A stretch of 64,000 nucleotides of DNA from Alloscardovia criceti DSM 17774 (GTDB lineage: Bacteria; Actinomycetota; Actinomycetes; Actinomycetales; Bifidobacteriaceae): positions 62,001 to 126,000 of the forward strand of contig NZ_AQXR01000010.1 in assembly GCF_000376885.1 (NCBI RefSeq), written 5' to 3'. The number at the start of each line of letters is the position of its first letter. Within the stretch, counting starts at the first letter, position 1. The notes beneath the pieces were generated by a model. It did not search any database. It was not told the origin of the DNA and worked only from the letters and a program-made list of their open reading frames with translations. Below are positions 37,966-49,025 of the stretch, piece by piece. A program made the position numbers and the translations under genes.

Positions 37966-39557
37966 GCTCTGCGCTCCGTATCTGCATGCTGCGCATCCGC
38001 TAGGTCAGCCGCATCTTCCATCGCGGTTGTGCCTTCCATTGCGACAGAGCGAATTCTTTGCCCGGATAAGTCCAGCATCAACGCCCAGCCTTGCACAGCC
38101 GTATGCGCGCAGGTATTGTACATATCCATAAATTCATCTTGAATGGCGGACTGAATAATGTCCTGATTGAGGAGCACGATGTGCTGCTCGTCTGCCGCGC
38201 CCATGCCCGCATGTGTTTCCAAGGACTGTTTTAATGCGGCCATTTTTGCACGGTCTGCAATGTTTTTCAGCCTAGCTCCGGAAATGAGATCGCGCATACG
38301 GATGGTAACATTTCCACTCTCCGAGTGCAGTTGCGCAATCACGCGATTGTCACTGTAGATATCCGATACCAGCACGTCGATAAGCTGCTCCATATCGGAC
38401 TCCTGAACCATAGCATCATCCATGTAATGCAACAAAATATCGTGTGCCTGCTGAGCATCCGGCGCTCCGATATATATTTTGATATCCAAACGCCCTGGCC
38501 TGAGCACGGCTGGATCAATCATATCGAGACGATTTGAAGCCCCGATGACGATGACGTTCTTCAAATCTTCCAAGCCGTCCAATTCCGACAAAAATTGCGG
38601 CACTACGGTTGTTTCTACATCCGAAGACACACCCGAACCACGCGTGCGCAGTAAGGAATCCATTTCGTCGATAAAAATCACCACCGGCTTATTATCCGAA
38701 GCGATTTCGCGCGCACGAGAAAACACCATGCGAATCATGCGCTCCGCTTCACCCACGAATTTGCTGAGCACTTCCGGACCTTTGATAGACAGGAAAGCGC
38801 CCTGCTCATCGACGGCTAACGCATGCGCCAGCGCCTTGGCGAGCAAAGTCTTGCCATTGCCCGGAGGACCATAAAGCAAAATGCCCTTCGCGCCCTGCAA
38901 ACCATAGAACGCATACAAATCCCGGTGTGTAAATGGCAGTTGCACCGCATCGCGGATCTGGTGAATTTGCTCGTCCAATCCGCCGATGTCCTCAAAACTG
39001 ACATCCGGATACTCTTCTAAGAGTAATTCTTGGGCTTCATGAGATTCCAAAATATCGATGGCATACTCTGCGCTATCGTCCAAGAGCACGGTGTCATCTG
39101 TTTGAAGGGAGACATCCAAGGTGCGATGTGCACGGCGCACGATGAATTGGTTGCCGCTCGCATCGCGCACAAGCAGACGTGACGCAGGCAGCATCTGCGC
39201 AACGCTGACTACCTTGCCAATGGAGCTGAATCCATCCGCGCGCACTACCCGCATATTTTCATCAATGAGTACAGTCTGTCCGGCGCGCAATTGCATAGGA
39301 TTGACGGCAGGTGTGGCAGCCACAATCATATGGCGATGATTGAGGATAACTTCTAGCGTGAGCTGACGCAAACCCTCGACGGTTTTATCCGAGTCAATTT
39401 TGACAAAAATCGCACGATTGAGCGGAGGATTGCTCAAAGCTCTCATTTTTTCGCGCGCCTCGTGAAGTTGATCTGTGGCCTTGCGCAATGCTTGGGCTAA
39501 TGAATGATTGCGCTGGCGAAGCTGATCCATCTGCATCTGCACGTCATCGGTTGACAT
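37962..39557 (-). CDS. arc: ARC/Mpa AAA+ ATPase of the pupylation system
   Basis: 531 residues: an N-terminal coiled coil (about 5-43) that in relatives binds Pup, two OB-like subdomains (about 50-165), and one AAA+ domain with Walker A GPPGNGKT (230-237), Walker B FIDEMDSL and the arginine-finger region VLRPGRLD. Relatives unfold pupylated proteins and dock to the 20S proteasome with a C-terminal tail ending in a Tyr-Leu type motif. Here the tail ends in AQHADTERRA, with no such motif, and no proteasome genes are nearby. It is the first gene of the operon and diverges from serB. Confidence 0.95.
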   Translation of the reverse strand: MSTDDVQMQMDQLRQRNHSLAQALRKATDQLHEAREKMRALSNPPLNRAIFVKIDSDKTVEGLRQLTLEVILNHRHMIVAATPAVNPMQLRAGQTVLIDENMRVVRADGFSSIGKVVSVAQMLPASRLLVRDASGNQFIVRRAHRTLDVSLQTDDTVLLDDSAEYAIDILESHEAQELLLEEYPDVSFEDIGGLDEQIHQIRDAVQLPFTHRDLYAFYGLQGAKGILLYGPPGNGKTLLAKALAHALAVDEQGAFLSIKGPEVLSKFVGEAERMIRMVFSRAREIASDNKPVVIFIDEMDSLLRTRGSGVSSDVETTVVPQFLSELDGLEDLKNVIVIGASNRLDMIDPAVLRPGRLDIKIYIGAPDAQQAHDILLHYMDDAMVQESDMEQLIDVLVSDIYSDNRVIAQLHSESGNVTIRMRDLISGARLKNIADRAKMAALKQSLETHAGMGAADEQHIVLLNQDIIQSAIQDEFMDMYNTCAHTAVQGWALMLDLSGQRIRSVAMEGTTAMEDAADLADAQHADTERRA

Positions 39558-39656
39558 AGTTCCTCCTTAGATATTTAAAGGCTACCTCACTGCGACCTAG
39601 AATGCTATGACATCCCTTGTAGGTGAACTCTTTCGCAGGATTTCGCTCTTTCACGC

Positions 39657-39662
39657 TAGTAT
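39657..39662 (+). promoter_or_regulatory. Candidate -10 element for leaderless serB
   Basis: TAGTAT ends six bases before the serB ATG; no ribosome site lies between them. The -35 region is weak. The spacing fits transcription starting at the start codon. Confidence 0.45.
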
Positions 39663-39668
39663 CGAAGC

Positions 39669-40319
39669 ATGGTCAAGCGCATAATCGTCATGGATATTGA
39701 CTCCACGTTAATTGAAGAAGAAGTTATCGATGAATTGGGAGCCGCCTGCGGTTTCGGTGAAGAAATCGCCGCTATCACCTCCGACGCTATGAATGGACGC
39801 ATGGATTTTACGCAGGCTCTTCATGAACGCGTAGGCTTGCTGAAGGGCTTGCCTACTACGATTTTTGATGAGGTATTTCGTCGTCTGCATGTGACGAAAG
39901 GTGCGCGCACGCTCATTGACACGGCTCATGCACGTGGATGGAAGGTGGGCGTCGTCTCCGGCGGTTTCCATGAGGTGGCAGATAAGCTCGTGGCCGAGCT
40001 AGGCATCGATTACTGTTATGCACACGCCCTCGGCACTACCCTTGATACCGAGGGGCGCAGCGTATTGGACGGCACACTCAGCTCCGAAGTGGTGACGAAG
40101 TGGAGCAAAAAAGCCCAGCTGGAGGCGTGGGCGGCGGCCGAGAGTGTGGAATTGCAGCACACGGTAGCCATCGGCGATGGTGCGAATGATATTCCTATGA
40201 TTCAAACCGCGGGCATTGGGATTGCCTTTTGCGCGAAAGAGGTCACGCGCAAGGCAGCACCTTTCCATATTGACGAAAGAAACCTGGCCTTGGCTTTGGA
40301 TATTATCGACGCCCAGTAA
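39669..40319 (+). CDS. serB: Phosphoserine phosphatase
   Basis: A 216-residue HAD-family phosphatase performing the last step of serine synthesis. Motif 1 is VMDIDSTLI with nucleophile Asp 9 and acid/base Asp 11. The E-rich EEEVIDELG cap region, VVSGGF (motif 2 Ser) and AIGDGANDIPM (motif 4) are all present. It lacks the N-terminal ACT domains of the long SerB forms. The ATG has no Shine-Dalgarno and appears leaderless. It is divergent from arc and followed by a terminator. Confidence 0.94.
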   Translation: MVKRIIVMDIDSTLIEEEVIDELGAACGFGEEIAAITSDAMNGRMDFTQALHERVGLLKGLPTTIFDEVFRRLHVTKGARTLIDTAHARGWKVGVVSGGFHEVADKLVAELGIDYCYAHALGTTLDTEGRSVLDGTLSSEVVTKWSKKAQLEAWAAAESVELQHTVAIGDGANDIPMIQTAGIGIAFCAKEVTRKAAPFHIDERNLALALDIIDAQ

Positions 40320-40339
40320 ACAGGACTCCACAGCGCAAC

Positions 40340-40375
40340 AAAAATCCTCGAGGTCTCAAAGGCCCGAGGATTTTT
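40340..40375. terminator. Bidirectional terminator between serB and rsmB
   Basis: AAAAATCCTCG pairs with CGAGGATTTTT across a 14-base loop; A- and T-runs give U-tracts on both strands for the convergent genes. Confidence 0.9.
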
Positions 40376-40388
40376 ATGCCGCGCCATT

Positions 40389-41942
40389 TTATAGCGCTTT
40401 ACGGAGCACCGAGATAAACATTTGATCCGTATCATGTATATGCTCAAAGAGTTGCATATCCTGTGGCTGACCATTTTCTAGGGCTTCTGGCACGGGAATA
40501 CGCGCATTGAGCTGCGTCATTATGCTCGGTACATCGAGACGTTCCACGCTCATGTGGCTACTGCTCATCGCGGCCAGCGCGTCATCGACAATGTCGCGCG
40601 TTTCTGCAAGGACGGGCGAGCAGGTGACGTAGGCAACGATGCCGCCTGGTTTGACGGCGTGTAAGGCGCTCACCAACAAGTTTTTCTGCAGCTCCACCAA
40701 CTCCTCGATGGTATCCTGCTCTTTGCGCCACCGCGCTTCTGGACGTCTGCGCAAGGCGCCCAAGCCAGAGCACGGCGCATCCACAAGGATACGGTCATAT
40801 TTTTCTGGCTGCGTGTGGCCGAATTGCGTACCATCCATACCGTAAATCTCCGCAACCGTACCTTCGGGAATGGCTTTGAGATTGTCCCGGACAAGCTCGC
40901 GGCGATGCTCATGCGGCTCGTTCGCGCTGATGCGGGCTCCGGATTGCGCTGCGTAACTGGCCAGCAACGCCGTCTTTCCACCAGGGCCAGCGCACATATC
41001 CAACCATTCTTCGGTAAAGTTGCCGTCTTTATGTTTGTGCTGAATCGGCGCCAGAGCCAGCATCAGCGCCGCTATCTGGCTGCCTTCATCCTCTACACCC
41101 ACAGTGCCTGCACGCACCGCACTGAGCTTATGCGGATTGACACCCCGCACGCGCAAGGCATAGGGCGATAATTCACCACGCACAGCCGTACCGCCCAAGC
41201 CTTCCACCTGGTCATACACTTCGTCCATCTCTGCCAAGCCCGGACGCACACATAAGGTAACCGCCGGCGCCGCGTTATCGGCGGCGAGTAACGCGTTGAT
41301 AGGATCTCCACTTTCACTACTCCACGCATAATGTGCAGACTGCCAGGCGCTGATAAATTCGCGAATAATCCATTGTGGATGGGAGAAACGCACGGATTTT
41401 CGGGCGATGTCCAAATCTTCGGCATGTTCGAATTGCGCTGGCTGCATCCTAGAGGTGATATTCACCTCCCACTGGTGGCGATCCACCGCCACTATTTTGC
41501 GCATCAGCGCATTGACAAAGCCACTGGTTTGCGCGCCTACCTTCTTGCGTGCCAGATTCACGGTTTCATTGACACTGGCATGTGCCGCTCCGCCCATAAA
41601 AAGCCATTGGTACGCCCCTAAGCGCAGAATATTCACCAGTTTGGTATTGACTGTTTTCAGAGGCTTCTTATGTGCCGCCTCGATAACGGCATCTAAGAAT
41701 AATCTCCATCTCAACGTGCCGTACACAGCATCGGTGACGAAGCTTTTATCCTGCGCACTCAAGCCGCTCTCTTTGAGAGTGTGCGGTAGCAAAAGATTGG
41801 CATAACCATCGTTCGTCTCCAGTTTGCTGAGCACTTCGTATGCCACCGTTCGTGCGTTTTTCGGCGTGCGTGTGCCCTTCCCCAGCGCTTTCTTGGCTTT
41901 TTTCTGTGGACCTCGCGCATGCGCGGTGTGAGAATTATGCAC
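40389..41942 (-). CDS. rsmB: 16S rRNA m5C methyltransferase RsmB (Sun/Fmu family)
   Basis: About 517 residues. A basic N-terminal tail ([18 protein letters not shown]) precedes a NusB-like RNA-binding domain ([21 protein letters not shown]). The SAM-dependent methyltransferase domain then shows [32 protein letters not shown] (motif IV Cys) and [10 protein letters not shown] (catalytic Cys). It methylates C967 of 16S rRNA in known cases. Of several starts, the GTG at 41942 is preferred because GAGGAAGG lies eight bases upstream within the end of fmt; a TTG at 41960 is possible. It overlaps fmt and ends the metK-priA-fmt-rsmB operon. Confidence 0.92.
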   Translation of the reverse strand: MHNSHTAHARGPQKKAKKALGKGTRTPKNARTVAYEVLSKLETNDGYANLLLPHTLKESGLSAQDKSFVTDAVYGTLRWRLFLDAVIEAAHKKPLKTVNTKLVNILRLGAYQWLFMGGAAHASVNETVNLARKKVGAQTSGFVNALMRKIVAVDRHQWEVNITSRMQPAQFEHAEDLDIARKSVRFSHPQWIIREFISAWQSAHYAWSSESGDPINALLAADNAAPAVTLCVRPGLAEMDEVYDQVEGLGGTAVRGELSPYALRVRGVNPHKLSAVRAGTVGVEDEGSQIAALMLALAPIQHKHKDGNFTEEWLDMCAGPGGKTALLASYAAQSGARISANEPHEHRRELVRDNLKAIPEGTVAEIYGMDGTQFGHTQPEKYDRILVDAPCSGLGALRRRPEARWRKEQDTIEELVELQKNLLVSALHAVKPGGIVAYVTCSPVLAETRDIVDDALAAMSSSHMSVERLDVPSIMTQLNARIPVPEALENGQPQDMQLFEHIHDTDQMFISVLRKAL

Positions 41943-42888
41943 AGTAAGCACCTTCCTCAAGACGCGCTCCGCGTGCCCAGTCTGCCGCTCGCATCTGCTT
42001 TTTTCCTTGTGCTTTCACTTCAAGCAGTTCCAGTGCATCGGTGGCGGTACCCACCCAGACGTGCTTTTTATTGGCAAATAACTGCCCCGGCTTTAGATCT
42101 GGAATTTCAGACTGCGTGTCGATGCGCGCCTCGCTGATATGCAGCGTAAGGGGCTCATTGTCGCCATTGTGAAGCTCCGTCCATGCGCCGGGCTGTGGCG
42201 TGCACGCGCGAATTTGACGATCCACCGCGAAGGCCGGCACATCGAAACGCATACGCGCATCTTGTGGATGAATTTTCTCAGCATGTTCGAATTGCCCTGC
42301 TTCCTGCTCGCGCGGCGTAATCGCGCCGCTGATAAGACCCTGCAGAGCCGAGCACAGGAGCAGTGAGCCATCTTGAGCCAAGCGTTCCAGCAATTGTCCA
42401 GAGTTCTCATGCTCACCGATATCTACGGTCAACTGTGCCAAAATGGGGCCATCGTCCAACCCCGGACCAATGCGAAATACGCTCGCACCCGTGACGGTAT
42501 CTCCGGCCCAAATGGCACGCTGTACGGGAGCCGCGCCCCGCCACAAAGGTAGCAAGGAAAAGTGCAAGTTGTACCAGCCACCAGGAATCGCGTCCAGGGC
42601 TTCTTGCTTGAGCAAATTGCCATATGCCACGACGGCAGCCATATCAGGCTGCAGCGAGTCTACGGCTTCGAAAAACTCTGCGGAGGTAGGCTTGGCTTCG
42701 ATGACTGGCAAACCAAGCTCTTCAGCGGCTTGCTTCACCGGGCTTGGCGTCAGCTTTCGCCCTCTGCCTTGAGGCGCATCTGGCCGCGTCAGCACGCCTA
42801 CGACCTCGATATCCCCACCCGCATGAACTAATGCATACAAGGATTCTACAGCTATCTGTGGTGTGCCTGCAAAAAGAATTCGAGTCAT
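41935..42888 (-). CDS. fmt: Methionyl-tRNA formyltransferase
   Basis: 317 residues. It formylates initiator Met-tRNA using 10-formyltetrahydrofolate. Visible are the N-terminal [14 protein letters not shown], the basic tRNA-contacting loop [21 protein letters not shown], the signature [17 protein letters not shown] with the catalytic His/Asn region, and GLDDGPIL. The C-terminal OB domain is complete. It follows priA by eight bases and overlaps rsmB by a few bases. Confidence 0.96.
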   Translation of the reverse strand: MTRILFAGTPQIAVESLYALVHAGGDIEVVGVLTRPDAPQGRGRKLTPSPVKQAAEELGLPVIEAKPTSAEFFEAVDSLQPDMAAVVAYGNLLKQEALDAIPGGWYNLHFSLLPLWRGAAPVQRAIWAGDTVTGASVFRIGPGLDDGPILAQLTVDIGEHENSGQLLERLAQDGSLLLCSALQGLISGAITPREQEAGQFEHAEKIHPQDARMRFDVPAFAVDRQIRACTPQPGAWTELHNGDNEPLTLHISEARIDTQSEIPDLKPGQLFANKKHVWVGTATDALELLEVKAQGKKQMRAADWARGARLEEGAYCA

Positions 42889-42896
42889 ATCCCCTC

Positions 42897-45188
42897 CTAC
42901 AGTAAGTTTTTCGGATTGATGTGAAAGTGTAATTCGGGCGCATTGCGTTGGGCACTGTGGCGCGCCTGAGCCTTGTGCAAGGATGCCACCAGTTGTGGCA
43001 GCTGCGCTCTATCCACTCGCAGCACACATTGCACCCGTTGATATAAGCCATCCATATAGTACTGCCGCATCGTAACAGGCGCCGCTTTGGGCACCGGTCC
43101 CAAAATTGCTGGAAGCGGCCCCATGACGCTCTGAATTGCAGGCATCCCTTGGAAATCCTCATTCACGGCTGCGATGACCTTATCCACGCTGTCCTTTTCA
43201 CCCCAGACTAAGGCGGCAGATACGACGGGCGGCAGGCCTGTTTCCTGAGCATCGAGAACTTCACGATGTGTCAACACGCGGCCGTCATTCAGCGTTAAGG
43301 CCGAAGCCACCACCGCGTCCGCTTCACCAAGAATAAGCACCTGTCCCCCCTGACTTGCGGGCACACACAGAGCGGCGGCCTCGGACCATTGCATCCCCGT
43401 ATCGATGCGCTGATCCAAAGCAGAGCCATACAAGCTCGTCCACGCATCCACTATGGCGACGCACTGATATCCCTTCAAATCCCCCGTATTTTTATCGCGA
43501 ATGACGGGCTCGGCACCCGGAGTAGCAATAACGAGCGCAGGCCTGTCTGGAATTTCTTCTACCACTCCTCGAGCCTGATGCACGGTAGAAATCACAATCG
43601 ACACGCCCGGAATGAGCGTGGCAAGTTCTTGAGCCGTGCCTTCGGTGCCAATGTGGAGCAAGCGCATGCTCGCATTGCCGCAGTAGCGGCAGGACCATTG
43701 CGCAGCCACTGTGCCACACCATTGGCAGATGGCACGCCCATTCGACGCCTGCCCACCCGGCATCAAAGGCCCCAAGCAGCGCCTGCACTGTGCCACTTTT
43801 CTGCACGAGGAGCAACACAATACCGCCGCTTGTGATCGGGCGGGTATAGATAAGAGTACGGGCCCTTTCTCCGCTGCCTTGCGCATGACACGAACCGCGA
43901 CCGAGGGCACACGAGCGCCGATAGCCGGATCGGCAAGGCGTTCCAATTCTTGACGATTGAGATGCCGAATCCACGCAGAGCGCTGTGAGACCACCGCATT
44001 TAAGCCGTGCACTTCGATGACTGACTGCGGATGATTCTCCACCTGCCACTGATTTTCTCGGCTGCGCACATATCCCGCACTGATGACCACCGCATTGCTG
44101 CGCTCGGCTCGGATTCTCAGCACATCGGTGACATTCGGATACGGCGTAAAACCATCCCAATTTTGATACACGGCATCATGGAAGGAAATAAAAACCGCAT
44201 TATCCGCCACGGGCGCATACATGGCTGCACGTGTACCGATGACACAGCCCACCAGTCCCTGTGAAACCGCCAGAAAGGCGCGATACCGGTCGGCCGCTGG
44301 CAAGGAGGCGTTGAGCACCGCAAAATTGCCTCGCCACATGCCCAGCTGCGGATGCGGTGCAAACTCGCGGAATCCAGCCTGCACCAAAGCCTGGGATACA
44401 TGGGTGACATGGCGCATATCTGGCAGCACCACCACTACTTGCCGGTTCTTTGCTCGCGCCAAAGCCACCGCCCACACGATATCGCGCTGCCACTGCCCCA
44501 CACCAGCTAGCGTATCCCAGACAATATGCGAAGCCTGGCTGAAGGTGCTGAGTGCTCGCGCAACCTCGGGTATACCCCGGTACAGTGCTGCGAGTTTTTG
44601 CTGCTCCTCTGCCGCAAAATCTTGAGTGGCTGGAGAAAGAACGTCAATACTGCGTTCCGAGCGCCGTGCCAAATCGATTTCTTTCTCCACCCGAGCGACA
44701 CGTGGAGGCACAGCCAAGCGCACAATATTTGCCGCACTGCCCCCAAAAAAATGCGCAATCTGCTCAATATCTGCCCGCATGCGTTCGCTCAGCTGTTCGT
44801 ACGTACCCAGCACACGTTCGAGGTACTTCAATGACGAGCGCGTCGAAGCGCTTTTTTCTACGCGCTGCCAAATAATGCCCGAGCAGCGTTTATGCCCAAA
44901 ACGCGCCCGAATCAACATGCCCGGCTGGGCAACTTCCGCCAATTTTTCGGGCACAATATAGTCAAATAATTGCCCTAAATGTGGCGTTTGCACATCCAAA
45001 ACGACGCGTGCAATAGGCAATTCGTGAGCAGGAGTATGCGCCGGATCAGCTGTCTGTGTTGCTGCCGTACGCTTTTTCGCAGGCTTTCGAGGCGCTAAAC
45101 CCTCCAACGCAGGTTGGAGAGGCGCCTGAGCGGATGCGTTTGCATCTGTGCTCGCATCCCCTGCATTCCCACCATGTAAGTCTGGCAC
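42897..45188 (-). CDS. priA: PriA-like replication restart protein without helicase motifs
   Basis: 763 residues. A variable Ala-rich N-terminus precedes the DNA-binding domain ([22 protein letters not shown]). The zinc-binding cysteines are retained ([16 protein letters not shown] and [17 protein letters not shown]). However, the Walker A position reads [11 protein letters not shown] in place of GVTGSGKT, and the DEEH box reads SFHDAV, so ATP-driven helicase activity is not expected. This is the known state of actinobacterial PriA. It probably still organizes restart of stalled forks. It lies 11 bases after metK. Confidence 0.92.
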   Translation of the reverse strand: MPDLHGGNAGDASTDANASAQAPLQPALEGLAPRKPAKKRTAATQTADPAHTPAHELPIARVVLDVQTPHLGQLFDYIVPEKLAEVAQPGMLIRARFGHKRCSGIIWQRVEKSASTRSSLKYLERVLGTYEQLSERMRADIEQIAHFFGGSAANIVRLAVPPRVARVEKEIDLARRSERSIDVLSPATQDFAAEEQQKLAALYRGIPEVARALSTFSQASHIVWDTLAGVGQWQRDIVWAVALARAKNRQVVVVLPDMRHVTHVSQALVQAGFREFAPHPQLGMWRGNFAVLNASLPAADRYRAFLAVSQGLVGCVIGTRAAMYAPVADNAVFISFHDAVYQNWDGFTPYPNVTDVLRIRAERSNAVVISAGYVRSRENQWQVENHPQSVIEVHGLNAVVSQRSAWIRHLNRQELERLADPAIGARVPSVAVRVMRKAAEKGPVLLSIPARSQAAVLCCSSCRKVAQCRRCLGPLMPGGQASNGRAICQWCGTVAAQWSCRYCGNASMRLLHIGTEGTAQELATLIPGVSIVISTVHQARGVVEEIPDRPALVIATPGAEPVIRDKNTGDLKGYQCVAIVDAWTSLYGSALDQRIDTGMQWSEAAALCVPASQGGQVLILGEADAVVASALTLNDGRVLTHREVLDAQETGLPPVVSAALVWGEKDSVDKVIAAVNEDFQGMPAIQSVMGPLPAILGPVPKAAPVTMRQYYMDGLYQRVQCVLRVDRAQLPQLVASLHKAQARHSAQRNAPELHFHINPKNLL

Positions 45189-45199
45189 GTTATCTGCCG

Positions 45200-46456
45200 C
45201 TAATTCTCTAGTTCGCGCTCATGCATGACGTCGTCTACCGCCTGCTGGAGTTCGCTGACACGGTCCGTATTTTCCCAACTAAATTCCGAACGACCGAAAT
45301 GACCATACGCTGCCGTGCGCGAGTAAATAGGAGAAAGCAAACCCAGCTGATCGATAATCGCCGCTGGACGCAAATCAAATACACGCTTGACGGCCTCTTC
45401 GATAATGCTACGATCCACTTTTTGAGTGCCGAAAGTATTGACATAAACAGAAACGGGATCTGCCACACCGATGGCATATGCCACCTGAACCTCCACGCGA
45501 TGGGCCAAACCCGCAGCCACGATATTTTTTGCCACCCAGCGCGCCGCATAAGCTGCGGAACGATCCACCTTGCTAGGATCCTTACCCGAGAAGGCACCGC
45601 CACCGTGATGGCCCGAGCCACCGTAGGTATCCACGATAATCTTGCGACCAGTCAGCCCTGCGTCCGCTGCTGGACCGCCCATGACGAAGGAACCCGTCGG
45701 ATTGACCATCAGCTTGTATGCATCATGTTTCACTCGGTCACCACACCATTCGTTGAGCACCGGCTCGACCACGTGCTGGCGTACCTGCTCACGAATCCAC
45801 TCCTGCGTTACCTCTGGATCGTGCTGTGTAGAGACGACCACGGTTTCCACGAATAACGGCCGCTCCTCGCTGTCATACGCCACGGTTACCTGCGTTTTAC
45901 CATCCGGGCGCAAATGCGGCACGAGATTGTTGCGACGCACCTGTGCCAAGCGAAAAGCCAACTTGTGTGCCAGCATGATAGGCAGAGGCATCAACGCATC
46001 CGTCTCATCGCTGGCATAGCCAAACATGAGTCCTTGATCGCCTGCGCCTTGAAGCTCGTAGCGTTGCTCGGCATCGTGTAGCTTGCCCAAGCCCGCCGCC
46101 TTGGCGCGCACCTGCGTGCTGACGCCTTGATTGATTTCTGGCGACTGCTCGATGAGGGATTCCATAATGCCCACCGTGGAAGCATCCAGACCAATATGAG
46201 AATCCGTGTATCCAATACGCTCGATAACACCGCGTGCAACAGCGGACACATTGACATGCGCCGTCGAAGATACTTCACCGAAAATCACAAATTGCCCAGC
46301 CGTAGCGCAGGTCTCTACAGCCACATGAGAATGAGGATCAGCTGCTAAATACGCGTCCAAAATGGCGTCAGAAATCTGATCGCACACCTTATCTGGATGG
46401 CCTTCTGTGACGGATTCGGAAGTAAAAAGATGGATATCATGCTGAGCTGTCGTCAC
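45200..46456 (-). CDS. metK: S-adenosylmethionine synthetase
   Basis: 418 residues with all three family blocks: [21 protein letters not shown] (ATP site), [13 protein letters not shown], and [19 protein letters not shown] (phosphate binding). It forms SAM from methionine and ATP and so supplies the RsmB methyltransferase encoded in the same unit, among many others. The start is GTG at 46456, eight bases after AAGGGG. I see no SAM riboswitch in the leader. Confidence 0.97.
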   Translation of the reverse strand: MTTAQHDIHLFTSESVTEGHPDKVCDQISDAILDAYLAADPHSHVAVETCATAGQFVIFGEVSSTAHVNVSAVARGVIERIGYTDSHIGLDASTVGIMESLIEQSPEINQGVSTQVRAKAAGLGKLHDAEQRYELQGAGDQGLMFGYASDETDALMPLPIMLAHKLAFRLAQVRRNNLVPHLRPDGKTQVTVAYDSEERPLFVETVVVSTQHDPEVTQEWIREQVRQHVVEPVLNEWCGDRVKHDAYKLMVNPTGSFVMGGPAADAGLTGRKIIVDTYGGSGHHGGGAFSGKDPSKVDRSAAYAARWVAKNIVAAGLAHRVEVQVAYAIGVADPVSVYVNTFGTQKVDRSIIEEAVKRVFDLRPAAIIDQLGLLSPIYSRTAAYGHFGRSEFSWENTDRVSELQQAVDDVMHERELEN

Positions 46457-46509
46457 TGTTCATGCCCCTTAATAGTAAACAGTTGTGATATTTCAAGTAT
46501 AAACGGCGA

Positions 46510-46553
46510 AAATAAAACCCGCGCCAGCCGCTCTTGTGGCGCTGAACGCGGGT
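46510..46553 (-). terminator. Intrinsic terminator after rpoZ
   Basis: In the minus-strand transcript ACCCGCG pairs with CGCGGGT, with an extended GC-rich inner stem, followed by TTTTATTTT. It separates rpoZ from metK. Confidence 0.85.
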
Positions 46554-46635
46554 CGTGAAGTATCAAGCATAGGCCGTGCCTCTTGTGGTCGAAGGACGCA
46601 TGCCTCACCAGACAAGCACGTGCTATGAAGCCAAA

Positions 46636-46905
46636 TTACTCGTCTTCACCCAAAGTTTCTTCAAGCAAGCCTTCATTAATCTCACGGAAAGCGATAGACA
46701 ATGGCTTTTCTTGATTCTGATACTCCACCAATGGACCAACATTTTGCAACAAGCCCTCGTTGAGCTGTGTAAAGTAAGAGTTAATCTGGCGAGCGCGGCG
46801 AGCTGCAAACATTGCCAATGCATACTTAGAATCTGCATGCTCCATGAGCTCATCTAATGGAGGATTTACAAGTCCCTGTGGTTCAGGGTTAGTTCCCAGT
46901 GCCAT
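46636..46905 (-). CDS. rpoZ: RNA polymerase omega subunit
   Basis: 89 residues, family length. It shows the conserved core [30 protein letters not shown] (the usual NRYEL-like assembly region here reads [17 protein letters not shown]) and an acidic C-terminus. It helps fold and assemble the beta-prime subunit. Unlike many actinobacteria, gmk is not directly upstream; gmk lies about 11 kb away in this window. ATG with GGGAG. Confidence 0.9.
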   Translation of the reverse strand: MALGTNPEPQGLVNPPLDELMEHADSKYALAMFAARRARQINSYFTQLNEGLLQNVGPLVEYQNQEKPLSIAFREINEGLLEETLGEDE

Positions 46906-47079
46906 TTTTCTCCCATACGTAATGTGGTATTTAATCTTTATAAGTGTACCCTCACCTCGGTATAAATTCCAGTTTTCTCACAGTAAAACACACACATATC
47001 CACGTGGTACATCAGCTTCACCGCAATCGTAAACTTTCCACGTTGTGAGCCTAAAACCTTCTGAGACTGTGAGCAGGAT

Positions 47080-47085
47080 TACTAT
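47080..47085 (+). promoter_or_regulatory. Candidate -10 element for leaderless ilvD
   Basis: TACTAT ends seven bases before the ATG chosen for ilvD. The nearest Shine-Dalgarno-like AGGA is 14 bases from that ATG, too far to serve it. The -35 is unclear. Confidence 0.35.
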
Positions 47086-47092
47086 TCGTATT

Positions 47093-48952
47093 ATGAAGAT
47101 GAGATCCGCTACAGTTATGAATGGCCGAATGTTCGCCGGAGCACGAGCTCTGTATCGTGCAGCTGGCGTGGATGAAAAAGATTTCGGCAAACCTATTATT
47201 GCAATCGCCAATTCCTTCTCGGAATTTGTCCCAGGTCACGTGCACCTCAATAAAGTTGGACGCCTCGTTTCTCAAGCAATTAAAGAGGCAGGCGGCATTC
47301 CGCGTGAGTTCAACACCATCGCGGTCGATGACGGCATCGCGATGGGTCACACAGGTATGTTGTATTCGCTGCCTAGCCGCGACATCATCGCCGACGCGGT
47401 GGAGTATTCCGTGAATGCTCATTGTGCCGATGCGCTGATTTGTATTTCCAATTGTGACAAGATTAGTCCGGGCATGCTGATGGCTGCGTTGCGTTTGAAT
47501 ATTCCGACAATTTTCGTCTCCGGTGGCCCTATGGAGGCTGGTACCACGACCCTATCCGATGGCACCACGAAGAGCACGGATTTGATTGATGTCATGTATG
47601 CGTCAGCGGATGACAATGTCTCTGACGAGGATTTGCTCGAATACGAGCGCACTGCCTGCCCAACCTGTGGTTCTTGTGCCGGTATGTTTACCGCAAATTC
47701 CATGAACTGCTTGATGGAGGCTCTGGGACTTGCACTTCCAGGCAATGGCACTACGCTTGCGGACCACGCTGCGCGTACGGCTTTGTTTGAGAAGGCGGGC
47801 AAGAAAATCGTGGAGTTGGCTCATCGTTATTATGACGAGGATGACGAGTCCGTTCTGCCACGCTCCATCGTCACCAAGCATGCATTTGAAAATGCTATGA
47901 CTATGGATGTGGCTATGGGTGGTTCGACCAACACCGTTTTGCACATTCTGGCCGCTGCGCAAAGCGCCGATGTGGACTTTACCTTGGAAGACATCGAGCG
48001 CATTTCGCACACCGTGCCGTGTATCTGCAAGGCCAGCCCATCGGGTCCGTGGGAGATTTCTGATGTGCACCGTGCGGGTGGCATTACGCGCATTTTGGGC
48101 GAGCTCGACCGCGGTGGTAAGTTGCATCGCGATGTGCATTCCGTGGATTATCCAACATTGGAAGCCAAGCTCAACGATTGGGATATTCGCCGTCAAACGG
48201 TCATCGATGAGGCCTTAGACCTCTTTACTGCAGCACCAAGTGGTGTGCGCACACACGAAGGTATGAGCCAGAACGCACGCTTCGACTCCTTGGATACCGA
48301 TTTCATCAATGGCGCCGTCCACGATATTGAGCATCCATCCGTTACCGAAGGTGGTTTGGCTGTGTTGCGTGGAAATATCGCACCGGATGGCTGCGTTGTA
48401 AAGACAGCGGGCGTCGATCCGTCGATTTGGAAGTTTACCGGTGAAGCACTGGTAGTGGAATCCCAAGAGCAGGCCGTGGAGGTCATTTTGAATGACACGC
48501 TCAAGCCAGGCCAGGCTCTTATCATCCGCTACGAGGGTCCTAAGGGCGGTCCTGGCATGCAGGAAATGCTCTACCCTACCTCATTCGTCAAGGGAAAGGG
48601 CATCGGCAAGCAAGTGGCTTTGCTCACCGATGGCCGCTATTCCGGAGGTTCCTCCGGTCTGTCTATCGGTCATATTGCGCCTGAAGCTGCTGCTAGTGGT
48701 CCTATTGCCTTGGTGGAAAATGGCGACAAGATTGTGATCGACATCCCGAACCGTACCATTAATGTGGATGTAGATGATGAAACGCTTGCGAAGCGCCGTG
48801 AAGCTATTGAGAACGGCTACGGCTTCCGCCCTCATCGCGACCGCAAGGTGTCCTTGGCATTGAAGGCTTACGCGGCTTTTGCGCGCTCAGCGGATAAGGG
48901 CGCTACGCGCGATCCTGAGCTCATCAATAAGCTGGCGCATCAGGCAGATTAA
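47093..48952 (+). CDS. ilvD: Dihydroxy-acid dehydratase
   Basis: 619 residues from the ATG at 47093, which gives the family N-terminus [20 protein letters not shown]; an in-frame GTG 48 bases upstream adds non-conserved residues. It performs the penultimate step of valine, leucine and isoleucine synthesis. Iron-sulfur ligands are in [12 protein letters not shown] and [14 protein letters not shown], and [20 protein letters not shown] near the C-terminus is the second family signature. No leader peptide rich in branched-chain codons is seen. A hairpin terminator follows. Confidence 0.96.
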   Translation: MKMRSATVMNGRMFAGARALYRAAGVDEKDFGKPIIAIANSFSEFVPGHVHLNKVGRLVSQAIKEAGGIPREFNTIAVDDGIAMGHTGMLYSLPSRDIIADAVEYSVNAHCADALICISNCDKISPGMLMAALRLNIPTIFVSGGPMEAGTTTLSDGTTKSTDLIDVMYASADDNVSDEDLLEYERTACPTCGSCAGMFTANSMNCLMEALGLALPGNGTTLADHAARTALFEKAGKKIVELAHRYYDEDDESVLPRSIVTKHAFENAMTMDVAMGGSTNTVLHILAAAQSADVDFTLEDIERISHTVPCICKASPSGPWEISDVHRAGGITRILGELDRGGKLHRDVHSVDYPTLEAKLNDWDIRRQTVIDEALDLFTAAPSGVRTHEGMSQNARFDSLDTDFINGAVHDIEHPSVTEGGLAVLRGNIAPDGCVVKTAGVDPSIWKFTGEALVVESQEQAVEVILNDTLKPGQALIIRYEGPKGGPGMQEMLYPTSFVKGKGIGKQVALLTDGRYSGGSSGLSIGHIAPEAAASGPIALVENGDKIVIDIPNRTINVDVDDETLAKRREAIENGYGFRPHRDRKVSLALKAYAAFARSADKGATRDPELINKLAHQAD

Positions 48953-48970
48953 AAGCCCTCCACGAAGAGC

Positions 48971-49010
48971 GCAACCGGTGGTGGATATTCACGTGTCCGC
49001 CACCGGTTGC
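48971..49010. terminator. Bidirectional terminator after ilvD
   Basis: A 15-bp stem (GCAACCGGTGGTGGA with TCCGCCACCGGTTGC, one G-T pair) with a 10-base loop, then TCGTTTAT, lies between ilvD and the convergent reductase gene. Confidence 0.8.
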
Positions 49011-49025
49011 TCGTTTATACACGCC

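Noticed and set aside
46457-46635. Possible SAM riboswitch in the metK leader
   Set aside because: The only structure is the GC-rich rpoZ terminator; none of the conserved SAM-box blocks is present.
46906-47092. Branched-chain amino acid leader peptide before ilvD
   Set aside because: No short frame with a ribosome site and runs of Leu, Ile or Val codons, and no attenuator hairpin, is found.
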